Shown here piece by piece: positions 6,759 to 14,582 of a DNA stretch of 31,759 nucleotides. The stretch lies in the NCBI GenBank assembly GCA_937862845.1, contig CALMCK010000173.1:1-31759 (forward strand), in the 5' to 3' direction. Position 1 is the first letter of the stretch, and every line of letters starts with the position of its first letter. The DNA is from an uncultured Burkholderiaceae bacterium. GTDB lineage: Bacteria > Pseudomonadota > Gammaproteobacteria > Burkholderiales > Burkholderiaceae. The notes under the pieces are model-generated. The model was given only the letters and a program-made list of their open reading frames with translations. It had not been told where the DNA came from and searched no databases. The translations under genes and the position numbers were made by a program.

Positions 6759-8384
6759 TTAATTTTTCGGTGAAAGTATGGTTGGCATGGCTTTGGGCGA
6801 GGTGTTTGGGTAGTCCAAGCTGTAATGCAGACCGCGCGATTCGTGGCGGTCGCGCGCGCATTGGATGATGAGGTCAGCGCACGTCACAAGGTTGCGCAGC
6901 TCGAGAAGGTCGCTTGTGACGCGAAAATTTTTGTAAAAATCGTTGATTTCACCCTTGAGCAGTTCGATGCGGTGGGCGGCGCGTTCGAGGCGTTTGTTCG
7001 TGCGCACGATGCCGACATAGTTCCACATGAAGCGACGCAGCTCGTCCCAATTGTGCGAAATGACGACTTCTTCATCGGCATTGGTGACGCGTGATTCGTC
7101 CCATGCGGGCAAGTTCACCGTGGGCATGTCGGGTTGTATGAGGATTTCTGCGGCGGCGGCTTGGCCGAAAACAATGCATTCGAGCAATGAGTTTGAAGCG
7201 AGTCGATTGGCACCGTGCAGGCCTGTGTAGGTGACTTCGCCGATGGCGTAGAGATTGGGTAAATCGGTTTTGCCTGATAAATCAGTGACGACACCGCCGC
7301 AGGTGTAGTGGGTGGCTGGGACGACGGGAATCGGCGTGGTGCGCATGTCGATGCCGAGTTCGAGACATCGTTTAAAAATCATCGGGAAGTGCTCTAATAT
7401 GAACTCGGGTTCTTTGTGGGTCATGTCGAGCACGACGCAGTCCAAACCGTGGCGTTTGATTTCAAAGTCAATCGCGCGTGCAACGATGTCACGCGGGGCG
7501 AGCTCACCGCGCGGATCGTGCTCAAGCATGAAGCGGTGGCCGCTGTTGGCCGGCTCGCTTGGTTTGGCAGGCAGTCGCAAAATTCCGCCTTCACCGCGCA
7601 GGGCTTCTGAAATGAGAAAAGATTTGGCGTGTGGGTGAAACAAGCAAGTCGGGTGAAACTGCATGAATTCCATATTGGCCACGCGACAACCAGCACGCCA
7701 TGCCATGGCGATGCCGTCGCCGGATGCGCTGTCTGGGTTGGTGGTATAGAGATACACTTTACCTGCACCGCCTGTGGCAAGTATGGTGTGCGCGGCTGCG
7801 AGGGTGTTGACCTTGCCCGTGGTGTTGTCCAGCGTGTACACGCCATAGCAACGATGCGCATCTGCTTGACTTAATGCTTCACCGTGTTGGGTGAAGTGTT
7901 TGCCGGTGATTAAATCAACGGCGATGTGGTGTTCGAGCACGGTGATATTGGCATGCTCGTGGATTTTTTTAATCAATGTTGTTTGAATTGCATGACCAGT
8001 CGCATCGGCTGCATGCACGATGCGCCGGTGGCTGTGACCACCTTCGCGTGTGAGGTGTAGCCCACCTTGCTCTGTGGTGAATGGCACACCTGCGTCGATG
8101 AGCCACTGTATTGCAGCGGGCGCATTCTCAACCACAAAGCGCACCGCCCCCGCATCGCCCAGCTGTGTGCCGGCGACCATGGTGTCGTTGTAGTGGTTTT
8201 CAATGTCATCCTCTTTATCCATGACTGCAGCAATGCCACCTTGCGCCCAGTCGGACGAGCCGCTTAATAGTTTTCCTTTGGAAATCAACGCGACTTTTTT
8301 GTCGCTTGCCAGTGACAGCGCCGCACTCATGCCTGCAAGGCCTGAACCGATGATGACAACGTCGTAGTGTTGCTGTGTGCCCAT
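6759..8384 (-). CDS. nadB: L-aspartate oxidase
   Basis: FAD enzyme that oxidises L-aspartate to iminoaspartate, the substrate of NadA. The 541-residue product has the N-terminal dinucleotide fold I-I-G-S-G-L-A-G, then S-S-D-W-A-Q-G-G-I-A-A-V, R-E-G-G-H-S-H-R-R-I-V-H-A, the active-site region F-H-P-T-C-L, A-P-R-D-I-V-A-R-A-I, H-Y-T-C-G-G-V and the FAD-contacting G-L-H-G-A-N-R-L-A-S-N-S-L-L-E, followed by a helical C-terminal domain. These are the hallmarks separating NadB from succinate dehydrogenase flavoproteins. AAAGGAAA precedes the ATG. It follows the VanW-family gene by 13 bases and is the last gene of the minus-strand run starting at prmA. Confidence 0.96.
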   Translation of the reverse strand: MGTQQHYDVVIIGSGLAGMSAALSLASDKKVALISKGKLLSGSSDWAQGGIAAVMDKEDDIENHYNDTMVAGTQLGDAGAVRFVVENAPAAIQWLIDAGVPFTTEQGGLHLTREGGHSHRRIVHAADATGHAIQTTLIKKIHEHANITVLEHHIAVDLITGKHFTQHGEALSQADAHRCYGVYTLDNTTGKVNTLAAAHTILATGGAGKVYLYTTNPDSASGDGIAMAWRAGCRVANMEFMQFHPTCLFHPHAKSFLISEALRGEGGILRLPAKPSEPANSGHRFMLEHDPRGELAPRDIVARAIDFEIKRHGLDCVVLDMTHKEPEFILEHFPMIFKRCLELGIDMRTTPIPVVPATHYTCGGVVTDLSGKTDLPNLYAIGEVTYTGLHGANRLASNSLLECIVFGQAAAAEILIQPDMPTVNLPAWDESRVTNADEEVVISHNWDELRRFMWNYVGIVRTNKRLERAAHRIELLKGEINDFYKNFRVTSDLLELRNLVTCADLIIQCARDRHESRGLHYSLDYPNTSPKAMPTILSPKN

Positions 8385-8397
8385 GCTGTTTCCTTTG

Positions 8398-9141
8398 TCA
8401 AAGAGATGCAGTCGTCATCTGCATGTCTTGTTTTTGCTCATACAAAGTCGTGTTGCTGAGTTGTCCGTTGATGTGCGTGTCGATTTGCATCCACGGTGTT
8501 TCTAGTGGTCGTTTGATGAACTGAACGTCGTGTGAGCTCAAATGCTCGGCGGCGTGAACTTCGCCTGTTAATTGGCCATTGTTCACAAAAAACTCAAATG
8601 ATACAGGGAATGGGTGTGGATTGTGCAGTCGTAAATCTTTAAATCCCCAGACTACAGTGGCATCTGCGCCGAGCGGTGTGAATCGTTGATGCTCTTCGTA
8701 AATGTCGATGCTGTGGGGGTGTCGCTCGATGATGCTCAAACCTGCGAGCAGGGCGAGGTGGTAGACCATCGACGAGAGTTGGCATAAACCACCGCCTGTC
8801 TGTGCCGTCAGCACGCCATTGACGAGATTGCGTCCGGTGACAAAGCCATTGGCAGCGTTGGGGCGAAGAAGGCGTTGCCAAAATGACCAGCTCTCTTGTG
8901 ACTCAATGACCGTACGGCTCAACAGCGTGCAGCCACGCGAGATGTTGGTGATTTTGTTGTCGTAAAATACACCTGGCATAATGGGTTGAATCAGTCGAAT
9001 CGGGTGTGCTGAGGCGATGCCGCAAGAGCCTGTACCAAACCGAATGCCATGCATTTTATCGTGCAAGCGACGGCGCATGTGTGCCCAATGCTGCCGAGCG
9101 GACATGGGTACGACGCGACGAATCAGGGCGCGCAGCGTCAT
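8398..9141 (-). CDS. VanW family protein
   Basis: A 247-residue protein of the VanW family, named after an accessory gene of VanB-type vancomycin clusters but of unknown biochemical role. The core signature is clear: G-G-G-L-C-Q-L-S-S at about 115-123, then A-G-L-S-I-I-E-R-H-P-H-S at about 132-143, and an A-T-V-V-W-G-F-K-D-L-R-L-H-N stretch. No signal peptide or glycopeptide-resistance genes (vanS/R/H/X) are near, so there is no reason to infer drug resistance. The ATG overlaps the preceding methyltransferase stop by 4 bases (ATGA), so the two are translationally coupled; nadB follows 13 bases later. The family call is secure, the function is not. Confidence 0.87.
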   Translation of the reverse strand: MTLRALIRRVVPMSARQHWAHMRRRLHDKMHGIRFGTGSCGIASAHPIRLIQPIMPGVFYDNKITNISRGCTLLSRTVIESQESWSFWQRLLRPNAANGFVTGRNLVNGVLTAQTGGGLCQLSSMVYHLALLAGLSIIERHPHSIDIYEEHQRFTPLGADATVVWGFKDLRLHNPHPFPVSFEFFVNNGQLTGEVHAAEHLSSHDVQFIKRPLETPWMQIDTHINGQLSNTTLYEQKQDMQMTTASL

Positions 9142-9812
9142 CCGCGTCGCTCCAATTCAATCACATAATAAGACGAATAGCGTGCAAGCCATGTGCGGCC
9201 GAGCCAGCTGTCGAGTGTCTGAAACAGTGGGCGGATGCGCGATGGCATTCGATGGATTGGAAAAAACACAATGCCGCGCCAACGGTGAATGGTCCAATCA
9301 TCCTGCGTCCATGTTGCGATTTCATCGATGCGTGCAGCGGTATCGCCATGCCAACCCGATGGTGGGCGTTTTGATAAAGCACGCCGAGGCGCAGATGGAA
9401 TGTCGATGATGAGGCGAGCGTGGCTCGGTAAAATGCGGGCCGCTTCTTTAAAAAAACCTGTCAGCGTCGCCGCATCCAGATGCATGAGGACATGAAAACA
9501 GTAGGCCTGTGCTGCGCTGGCATTGGCGAGTGGGATGTCGGTCAGCTCGGCATGGATCAAAGTGTGGTTTGGGTATTTTTGTGCTGCGATGTGGAGCATT
9601 TCGCTTGAGCCATCGACGCCTGTCGTGGCAAATTCGAGCAATCGCCCTGTGCCGCAGCCAAAATCGACTGTGCGGGTTTTATCAGCGCCGTTGAGCCAGT
9701 GGCGCAAAATGGCGCGCTCCTGTGCGTCAATGTAGCGACCGTAACTGTTGGCGAAGCGGTCACGGTCGTATTCGCTGGCGAGTTGGTCGTAGTAGTCGAT
9801 GACAGGTTGCAT
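9138..9812 (-). CDS. Class I SAM-dependent methyltransferase
   Basis: A 224-residue Rossmann-fold methyltransferase. Motif I is V-D-F-G-C-G-T-G-R-L-L at about 49-59, followed by V-D-G-S-S-E-M-L (acidic end of strand 2, about 66-73) and the post-motif D-I-P-L-A (about 92-96). The N-terminal Y-Y-D-Q-L-A-S-E-Y-D is typical of methyltransferases acting on small molecules, lipids or quinones (UbiE/Coq5-like superfamily). The substrate cannot be told from sequence. It is coupled downstream to a VanW-family gene (4-base overlap) and starts 6 bases after a small membrane peptide gene. The nearby ubiC makes a quinone precursor a thinkable substrate, but there is no direct support. Confidence 0.82.
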   Translation of the reverse strand: MQPVIDYYDQLASEYDRDRFANSYGRYIDAQERAILRHWLNGADKTRTVDFGCGTGRLLEFATTGVDGSSEMLHIAAQKYPNHTLIHAELTDIPLANASAAQAYCFHVLMHLDAATLTGFFKEAARILPSHARLIIDIPSAPRRALSKRPPSGWHGDTAARIDEIATWTQDDWTIHRWRGIVFFPIHRMPSRIRPLFQTLDSWLGRTWLARYSSYYVIELERRG

Positions 9813-9818
9813 GGTTGT

Positions 9819-10001
9819 TTAAGGTTTGCTTGTGTCGTTTGGCGATTCGATGGGGGCACTCATGTCACACAGTCCATCACGCCACGCGCCGCCTGCATCG
9901 AGACAGCGGGTGGATTTTTGGTGGGTGTCATATGCCCAGTAGCCTGCGATGGCGGCCAGTGTGGTGATTGCGATGAGAACAACGGTGCGCATGCGGGTCA
10001 T
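9819..10001 (-). CDS. 60-residue membrane-anchored or exported peptide, unknown
   Basis: A 60-residue product with an N-terminal Arg pair followed by one hydrophobic helix (about residues 6-23), then a short hydrophilic tail containing C-L-D-A-G-G-A-W-R-D-G-L-C. The two Cys residues, 12 apart, could form a disulfide in the periplasm. The ATG at 10001 overlaps the ubiC stop (ATGA), and the stop is 6 bases before the methyltransferase ATG, so the context strongly favours a real translated gene. A second in-frame ATG at 9992 is possible. I do not recognise the family. Confidence 0.65.
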   Translation of the reverse strand: MTRMRTVVLIAITTLAAIAGYWAYDTHQKSTRCLDAGGAWRDGLCDMSAPIESPNDTSKP

Positions 10002-10567
10002 CGAGAAATCCTTTGTAAGTCATAAATCGCGGGCAGCATGATTTCGGTGACCATCATGCGGCTGTCGGCTTGGCGGATGTTGTGAAAGACGCAGCGGCGC
10101 GCCCAGATGTGGCGCGGCAGTGTGATGCCGTGGCTGTGCAGCGCTTTTTGGGCAGACTGGTACAACTCGTCTCGGGCGCACAGGCGGGTGAATTCAAAGG
10201 GGGCGCGGTGTATCAATGGATTGGCAAACAATGCGACGCCGAGTGCTTTGTTGCCGAGGCGTTTGAAAAAAGGCCAGTCGCGGGAGACGGTTTCGAGCGG
10301 TGTGACAGTGTGTGCGTAGACGACGGGTGTGCCGTTGCACAGCAACACCACATCGCGCTGCCAGACTTGGCGGGTCAAAGGCATGTGTATGGCCTGTGAC
10401 TCGGTCAGTGGGACGGGCGAATGGTATTGGCCGCGGCGCTCTACAGCGAAATTGAGGCTGTGTTCTTTGAGTTTTTGGGTGAGTGAACCTGTGTCGGTCA
10501 ACCAGTGGCGATGCGCACGGCGAATGCGCGGCACGTAAGTTTGCCAAGGTGAGTGGAGGCTGCTCAT
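9998..10567 (-). CDS. ubiC: Chorismate lyase (chorismate--pyruvate lyase)
   Basis: Converts chorismate to 4-hydroxybenzoate and pyruvate, the first committed step of ubiquinone synthesis. The 189-residue product carries the UbiC pattern: W-Q-R-D-V-V-L-L-C-N-G with the Arg matching the catalytic Arg of E. coli UbiC, L-G-N-K-A-L-G-V-A-L-F, R-R-C-V-F and V-T-E-I-M-L-P near the end, whose Glu matches the catalytic Glu. The ATG at 10567 gives the family's usual length and lies one base after the stop of the DUF3426-type gene. A longer frame starting at 10738 would run antiparallel in frame space with that gene and is rejected. The sequence is divergent from enterobacterial UbiC, but the key residues are kept. 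Confidence 0.85.
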   Translation of the reverse strand: MSSLHSPWQTYVPRIRRAHRHWLTDTGSLTQKLKEHSLNFAVERRGQYHSPVPLTESQAIHMPLTRQVWQRDVVLLCNGTPVVYAHTVTPLETVSRDWPFFKRLGNKALGVALFANPLIHRAPFEFTRLCARDELYQSAQKALHSHGITLPRHIWARRCVFHNIRQADSRMMVTEIMLPAIYDLQRISR

Positions 10568-10568
10568 G

Positions 10569-11294
10569 TCAATCGACAGCGGTCGGTAAACCAAGGGTTT
10601 GAAATAACTCGACAGATGGCGGCCATGCGGCGCTGATTGGGCGAGAGAGGGCAGCGATGCTGCCCACGGCAATGAGCAGCAACACAACGGCGGTGCGCCA
10701 TGCTTTGCGGCGAGCACGCGAGCGCTGTTCCCACGCATTTTGTTCGCTTAAAACGCCATGGCCGCTGGAAAATATATGCTTGGCTGTGCGCTCGGATGCA
10801 GGCACGGCATTGTTGATGTGAATGTGGACGTTGTCGCTGCTGGTTTTTATCGGCAGTGGTTCTGCCACGATGTCAGTGGGTGCGGTCGGCTCGGTGTGGG
10901 CGGCTGCATTGACCTCACGCTCAGCCGTCAGCGGCGACTCAACGATGGCGTCCTCTACTGCGGATTCATTCAGCGCCTGTGAGAGTGATTCGTCAAATGA
11001 CGCCGCCTCGGGCTCAGTGCTGCTGGGCTCAGGCATGGATGGAGCGCTGCGCTCTGGCGTGCCGATGTGCGTCGCTGCGGTCAGGCGCGGTACAGTCATA
11101 TCCGCATGAATGGAAACGCTGTTGGGCAAAAACCGCAACACATGGTCGGGCGCAAGCATTTTAAGCACCGTTTGCGCGTCAAATACGTGCTGACACTGTC
11201 CGCACGCCGCCCAGCCGCCCGCCACGCGCAGTAGGTCGAGCGTGACTTTAAAGCTGGTGCGACAGTTGGGGCAGGTGGCGGCGTATTCGTTCAT
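10569..11294 (-). CDS. MJ0042-type zinc-ribbon membrane protein, DUF3426-like with shortened C-terminus
   Basis: A 241-residue protein with an N-terminal zinc ribbon (C-P-N-C at about 8-11 and C-G-Q-C at about 31-34), a long Glu/Ser/Thr/Ala-rich middle without obvious fold, an Arg/Lys patch (R-S-R-A-R-R-K) and one transmembrane helix at about 195-215. Betaproteobacterial relatives next to prmA normally carry a DUF3426 domain of roughly 100 or more residues after the helix. Here only about 25 residues follow, and ubiC starts one base after the stop. Function is unknown even in the family. The position 37 bases downstream of prmA is the usual one. Confidence 0.85.
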   Translation of the reverse strand: MNEYAATCPNCRTSFKVTLDLLRVAGGWAACGQCQHVFDAQTVLKMLAPDHVLRFLPNSVSIHADMTVPRLTAATHIGTPERSAPSMPEPSSTEPEAASFDESLSQALNESAVEDAIVESPLTAEREVNAAAHTEPTAPTDIVAEPLPIKTSSDNVHIHINNAVPASERTAKHIFSSGHGVLSEQNAWEQRSRARRKAWRTAVVLLLIAVGSIAALSRPISAAWPPSVELFQTLGLPTAVD

Positions 11295-11331
11295 AGGTGG
11301 GTGCGGTAAAAATAGCGTATTTTAATCGGTT

Positions 11332-12237
11332 TTATGAATTCGATGCCGCTTTTTGCCCAGTTAAGGCAATCCAGCCATCGTCGGCGCGCCACATGTGCAT
11401 TTTGAGATACGGCGCATACGCTTCGATGAGCTCGTCGGTTTGACGCTCCAAAATACCCGAGAGCACCAAATGACCGCCTGCTTTGACATAGTTCACCAAT
11501 GCGGGCGCGAGCAGTTTGAGCGGGTTGGATAAAATATTGGCCACGACCACATCGTAAGTCGCACCCGCAGGCATGCCGCCAGGCAAAACAAACTGTGCCT
11601 CTGTGTGGTTGGCCAGTGCGTTGTCCACTGCGCTTTGCACCGCTTGTGGGTCAATATCTGTGCCGATGACATCGCCCGCGCCGAGTTTCTTCGCGGCAAT
11701 CGCGAGAATCCCACTGCCACAACCGTAATCCAAAACAGTTGAGCCCGCAGGCAACTCACTCGCCAACCACTGCAAACACACGCGCGTGGTCGGGTGTGAA
11801 CCTGTGCCGAACGCCAAACCTGGGTCAAGACGCAGATTGATGCGTTCGGCAGAGTCATCCGCTTCATGCCATGTCGGCACAATCCACAGATTATCGGTAA
11901 TCGAAATCGGCTCAAACTGGCTTTGCGTCAAACGCACCCAGTCCTGCGCTTCGACTTTACGCGTTTCATAACTTGGGATGTCGATGCCCACGGCATCGCA
12001 GGCCACATCGAGCAAATCATCGATGTCGGTGTCAGGCTCAACCAGCACCACCAAGCGCGACTGCGCCCACGCGTGCTCAGTCGGCTCCATACCTGGTTCG
12101 CCGTACAGCGGCTGCTCGGCGTCAGTGTCCGCCCACTCATCTTCCACAGCGACGGACAGTGCACCCGCTTCCATCAGCGCGTCAGATAAATCTTCGGTGT
12201 GTTGTTGGGCGATGCTGATGATGACTTCTAACCACAT
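11332..12237 (-). CDS. prmA: Ribosomal protein L11 methyltransferase
   Basis: SAM-dependent trimethylation of ribosomal protein L11. The 301-residue protein has the N-terminal L11-binding domain (starting M-W-L-E-V-I-I-S) and a C-terminal methyltransferase domain with G-L-A-F-G-T-G-S-H-P-T-T, motif I V-L-D-Y-G-C-G-S-G-I-L-A-I-A, a D-I-D-P-Q-A strand-2 end and N-I-L-S-N-P-L. These are diagnostic of PrmA. The frame is open to 12330, but the ATG at 12237 has AAAGGA just upstream and gives the normal N-terminus. It lies downstream of an alpha/beta hydrolase gene instead of directly behind accC as in most relatives, and appears to have its own -10 box. Confidence 0.96.
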   Translation of the reverse strand: MWLEVIISIAQQHTEDLSDALMEAGALSVAVEDEWADTDAEQPLYGEPGMEPTEHAWAQSRLVVLVEPDTDIDDLLDVACDAVGIDIPSYETRKVEAQDWVRLTQSQFEPISITDNLWIVPTWHEADDSAERINLRLDPGLAFGTGSHPTTRVCLQWLASELPAGSTVLDYGCGSGILAIAAKKLGAGDVIGTDIDPQAVQSAVDNALANHTEAQFVLPGGMPAGATYDVVVANILSNPLKLLAPALVNYVKAGGHLVLSGILERQTDELIEAYAPYLKMHMWRADDGWIALTGQKAASNS

Positions 12238-12285
12238 GGTGTGTCCTTTGTTGAATGATTTTAATAACGAATTGTAACGAACTAA

Positions 12286-12291
12286 ATTATA
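12286..12291 (-). promoter_or_regulatory. -10 box of a probable prmA promoter
   Basis: A perfect TATAAT is read on the minus strand at 12291-12286, about 50 bases before the prmA ATG and straddling the end of the hydrolase gene region. No good -35 is seen at 16-18 bases. It would make the prmA-nadB run partly independent of the upstream genes. Confidence 0.4.
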
Positions 12292-12295
12292 CGGG

Positions 12296-13012
12296 CTAGA
12301 CCAATGACAGCAGAGCCACGCATAAATCATCGGGTGCGCTGATCATTGCATCGTGACCCGTTTGTATTTCTAAAACCTGCCAATTTTCTTCACTGCGCAC
12401 GCGTTCACGCATGGTGGCGATGGTTGGCAAAGCAGGCTCGGTACAGTCAATAAATGTGCGCGGCACCGTCGCCAGACGCGCGGCATTGAAATGCAATGTG
12501 TCGAGATACACGCCAAAAGGCTGTGGTGTCATGCGACGATTGACCCAGTCCAAATCGTCACCCGTTAAACCAAACACCGCTGCATCTGAGCTGGGCAATG
12601 CAAGACCGCCGTATGCATCCGTGCTGGCCATGCGTGCGGCGCGTGTCTCGTCGGTGTGCCGTGAGCTCCACGACTCACCATCGTGCGGTGTCACGGCGTC
12701 TAAATACACCAAACGCTTGATGGGTGAGCCACCGTGTGCCAGCAGCTGGTCTGCCACACCCGTAATCACCATGCCCGCATAACTGTGGCCGACCAGCACC
12801 ACCTCGCTCAACTCCTCGTGGTGGATGACGGCCAACACATCATCGATGTGTGTTTGCAGGCAAATGTCTTTGGACAGTGCGTGGGCGCGCTCACCCACAC
12901 CTGTCAGGCTGACTGTGTGGGCGTCGTGTCCCGCCGCGCGTAAAATCGGCAACACGCGCTTCCAACACCATGCGCCATGCCACGCGCCGTGCACCAGTAC
13001 AAATTGAGCCAT
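12296..13012 (-). CDS. Alpha/beta hydrolase (esterase-like)
   Basis: A 238-residue alpha/beta hydrolase. The oxyanion region V-L-V-H-G-A-W-H-G-A-W-C-W at about 6-18, the nucleophile elbow G-H-S-Y-A-G (Ser at about 78), a candidate acid F-I-D-C-T-E-P near 190 and the terminal T-G-H-D-A-M (His at about 223) form a complete triad. The G-A-W-H-G-A-W-C-W start and G-H-S-Y-A-G elbow resemble the plant salicylate/methylesterase and bacterial EstC-like group. The natural substrate is unknown. The ATG at 13012 has GAGG 6 bases upstream; a GTG two codons earlier is possible. It has its own promoter (13040-13069) and sits between accC and prmA, where no gene is usual. Confidence 0.85.
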   Translation of the reverse strand: MAQFVLVHGAWHGAWCWKRVLPILRAAGHDAHTVSLTGVGERAHALSKDICLQTHIDDVLAVIHHEELSEVVLVGHSYAGMVITGVADQLLAHGGSPIKRLVYLDAVTPHDGESWSSRHTDETRAARMASTDAYGGLALPSSDAAVFGLTGDDLDWVNRRMTPQPFGVYLDTLHFNAARLATVPRTFIDCTEPALPTIATMRERVRSEENWQVLEIQTGHDAMISAPDDLCVALLSLV

Positions 13013-13020
13013 ACGCACCT

Positions 13021-13037
13021 CGCCATTGATAATGGCG
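13021..13037. repeat. Perfect inverted repeat at the hydrolase transcript start
   Basis: CGCCATT-GAT-AATGGCG, 7-bp arms with a 3-base centre. It lies between the -10 box and the ribosome site of the hydrolase gene, around the expected transcription start, and its proximal arm touches the GAGG. It may act as an operator, or as an RNA hairpin affecting translation. Confidence 0.6.
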
Positions 13038-13039
13038 AT

Positions 13040-13069
13040 ATTTTAGCGCATTGAGGGCAGATGTATGAA
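13040..13069 (-). promoter_or_regulatory. Promoter of the alpha/beta hydrolase gene
   Basis: On the minus strand TTCATA (13069-13064), 18 bases, TAAAAT (13045-13040), about 28 bases upstream of the ATG at 13012. It lies downstream of the accC terminator, supporting separate transcription. Confidence 0.5.
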
Positions 13070-13106
13070 TGAAATGCGCGGCAATTCTGGTCTATGATGG
13101 CAGGCG

Positions 13107-13138
13107 AAAAAAAACCGCAGGTCAGACCTGCGGTTTTT
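13107..13138 (-). terminator. Rho-independent terminator of accB-accC
   Basis: CCGCAGGTC at 13115-13123 pairs with GACCTGCGG at 13125-13133. On the minus strand it is followed by an eight-base T run (13114-13107). It lies 14 bases beyond the accC stop, separating accBC from the hydrolase and prmA genes. The 3' flank is also T-rich on the plus strand. Confidence 0.92.
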
Positions 13139-13151
13139 GACTTCGAGTGCG

Positions 13152-14507
13152 TCAACTTTTGGTGCCGCGCAATTCGAGTTTTTGTTCCAAGTAATGAATC
13201 GAGAAACCGCCTTCATTAAACGCCTTGTCGTCCATCATTTCACGGTGCAGCGGGATGTTGGTCGAAATACCTTCAACCACCATTTCGGACAATGCGGTGC
13301 GCAGACGGGCGATGGCTTGCTCGCGGGTGTCGCCGTAGGCAATCAGCTTGCCAATCATAGAGTCATAGTGTGGCGTGACAAAGTAATTGGTGAACACGTG
13401 TGAGTCCACGCGAATGCCGGGGCCGCCCGGTACGTGCCACATGGTGATGTGGCCGGGGCTGGGCGTGAATTTAAATGGGTCCTCGGCATTGATGCGGCAC
13501 TCGATGGCGTGGCCTTTGAGCACAATGTCTTTTTGTTTGTAGCGCAGTTTTTCGCCTGCGGCGATGCGGATTTGTTCTTGCACGAGGTCAACGCCTGTGA
13601 TGAGTTCGGTGACGGGGTGTTCGACTTGAATGCGGGTGTTCATTTCGATGAAATAAAACTCGCCGTCCTCGTAGAGGAATTCGAATGTGCCTGCGCCACG
13701 ATAGCCCATTTTTTCGCAGGCACGGGCGCAACGCTCACCAATTTTTTCGATGAGTTTGCGTGGGATGCCGGGTGCGGGTGCTTCTTCGATGACTTTTTGG
13801 TGGCGGCGTTGCAGTGAGCAATCACGCTCGCCGAGGTAAATCGCATGACCGTGTGTGTCGGCGAGGATCTGAATCTCGACGTGGCGTGGATTGGTGAGGA
13901 ATTTTTCCATGTAGACCTCAGGGTTGCCAAAAGCCGCTTGAGCTTCAGCCTTGGTCATGGCGACGGCGTTGAGCAATGACTCCTCGTCATGCACCACGCG
14001 CATGCCGCGACCACCGCCGCCGCCGGCTGCTTTGATGATGACGGGGTATTTGACTTCGCGACCGAGTTTGAGGATTTCTTGGGCGTTGTCGCTCAGCGCA
14101 TTGGGTGAGCCGGGCACGCAGGGCACGCCTGCTTTAATCATGGCTTGCTTGGCGGCGACTTTATCGCCCATCGTGCGAATCGAGTCGGCGGTCGGGCCGA
14201 TGAACACGAAGCCCGATTGCTCGCATTTTTCAGAAAAACCAGCGTTTTCAGACAAAAAGCCATAGCCGGGGTGGATCGCTTGTGCGTCGGTGACTTCGGC
14301 GGCTGAGATGATCGCGGCCATGTTGAGGTAGCTTTGTGCAGAAGCGGCAGGGCCGATGCAGACAGACTCGTCGGCGAGTTTGACGTATTTGGCTTCGCGG
14401 TCGGCTTCTGAGTGCACGACGACGGTTTTGATGCCCATTTCGCGGCAGGCGCGTTGGATGCGTAGGGCGATTTCGCCACGATTGGCGATGAGGATTTTTT
14501 CAAACAT
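13152..14507 (-). CDS. accC: Biotin carboxylase subunit of acetyl-CoA carboxylase
   Basis: ATP-dependent carboxylation of biotin on AccB, the first half-reaction of malonyl-CoA formation for fatty acid synthesis. The 451-residue ATP-grasp protein starts with K-I-L-I-A-N-R-G-E-I-A-L-R. It contains the ATP-binding glycine loop G-G-G-G-R-G-M, H-V-E-I-Q-I-L-A-D, G-E-R-D-C-S-L-Q-R-R-H-Q-K, and the catalytic F-I-E-M-N-T-R-I-Q-V-E-H-P-V-T-E. AAAGGACG lies upstream of the ATG. It is 75 bases behind accB with no promoter visible between, so the two form an operon ending at the terminator near 13107-13138. Confidence 0.98.
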   Translation of the reverse strand: MFEKILIANRGEIALRIQRACREMGIKTVVVHSEADREAKYVKLADESVCIGPAASAQSYLNMAAIISAAEVTDAQAIHPGYGFLSENAGFSEKCEQSGFVFIGPTADSIRTMGDKVAAKQAMIKAGVPCVPGSPNALSDNAQEILKLGREVKYPVIIKAAGGGGGRGMRVVHDEESLLNAVAMTKAEAQAAFGNPEVYMEKFLTNPRHVEIQILADTHGHAIYLGERDCSLQRRHQKVIEEAPAPGIPRKLIEKIGERCARACEKMGYRGAGTFEFLYEDGEFYFIEMNTRIQVEHPVTELITGVDLVQEQIRIAAGEKLRYKQKDIVLKGHAIECRINAEDPFKFTPSPGHITMWHVPGGPGIRVDSHVFTNYFVTPHYDSMIGKLIAYGDTREQAIARLRTALSEMVVEGISTNIPLHREMMDDKAFNEGGFSIHYLEQKLELRGTKS

Positions 14508-14582
14508 GTTCAGCGTCCTTTTTCCGAGTGCGCCGTGCCATCATCGGCACGGGCGGGGAAAGTGGTGGGATGGTTTGGAAGA

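Noticed and set aside
8398..9141. VanW-family gene as a sign of vancomycin resistance
   Set aside because: No vanS, vanR, vanH, ligase or vanX nearby, and Gram-negative bacteria carry VanW-family proteins outside resistance clusters.
10568..10738. N-terminal extension of ubiC
   Set aside because: It overlaps the zinc-ribbon protein gene on the same strand and shows no UbiC similarity; the ATG at 10567 gives the family length.
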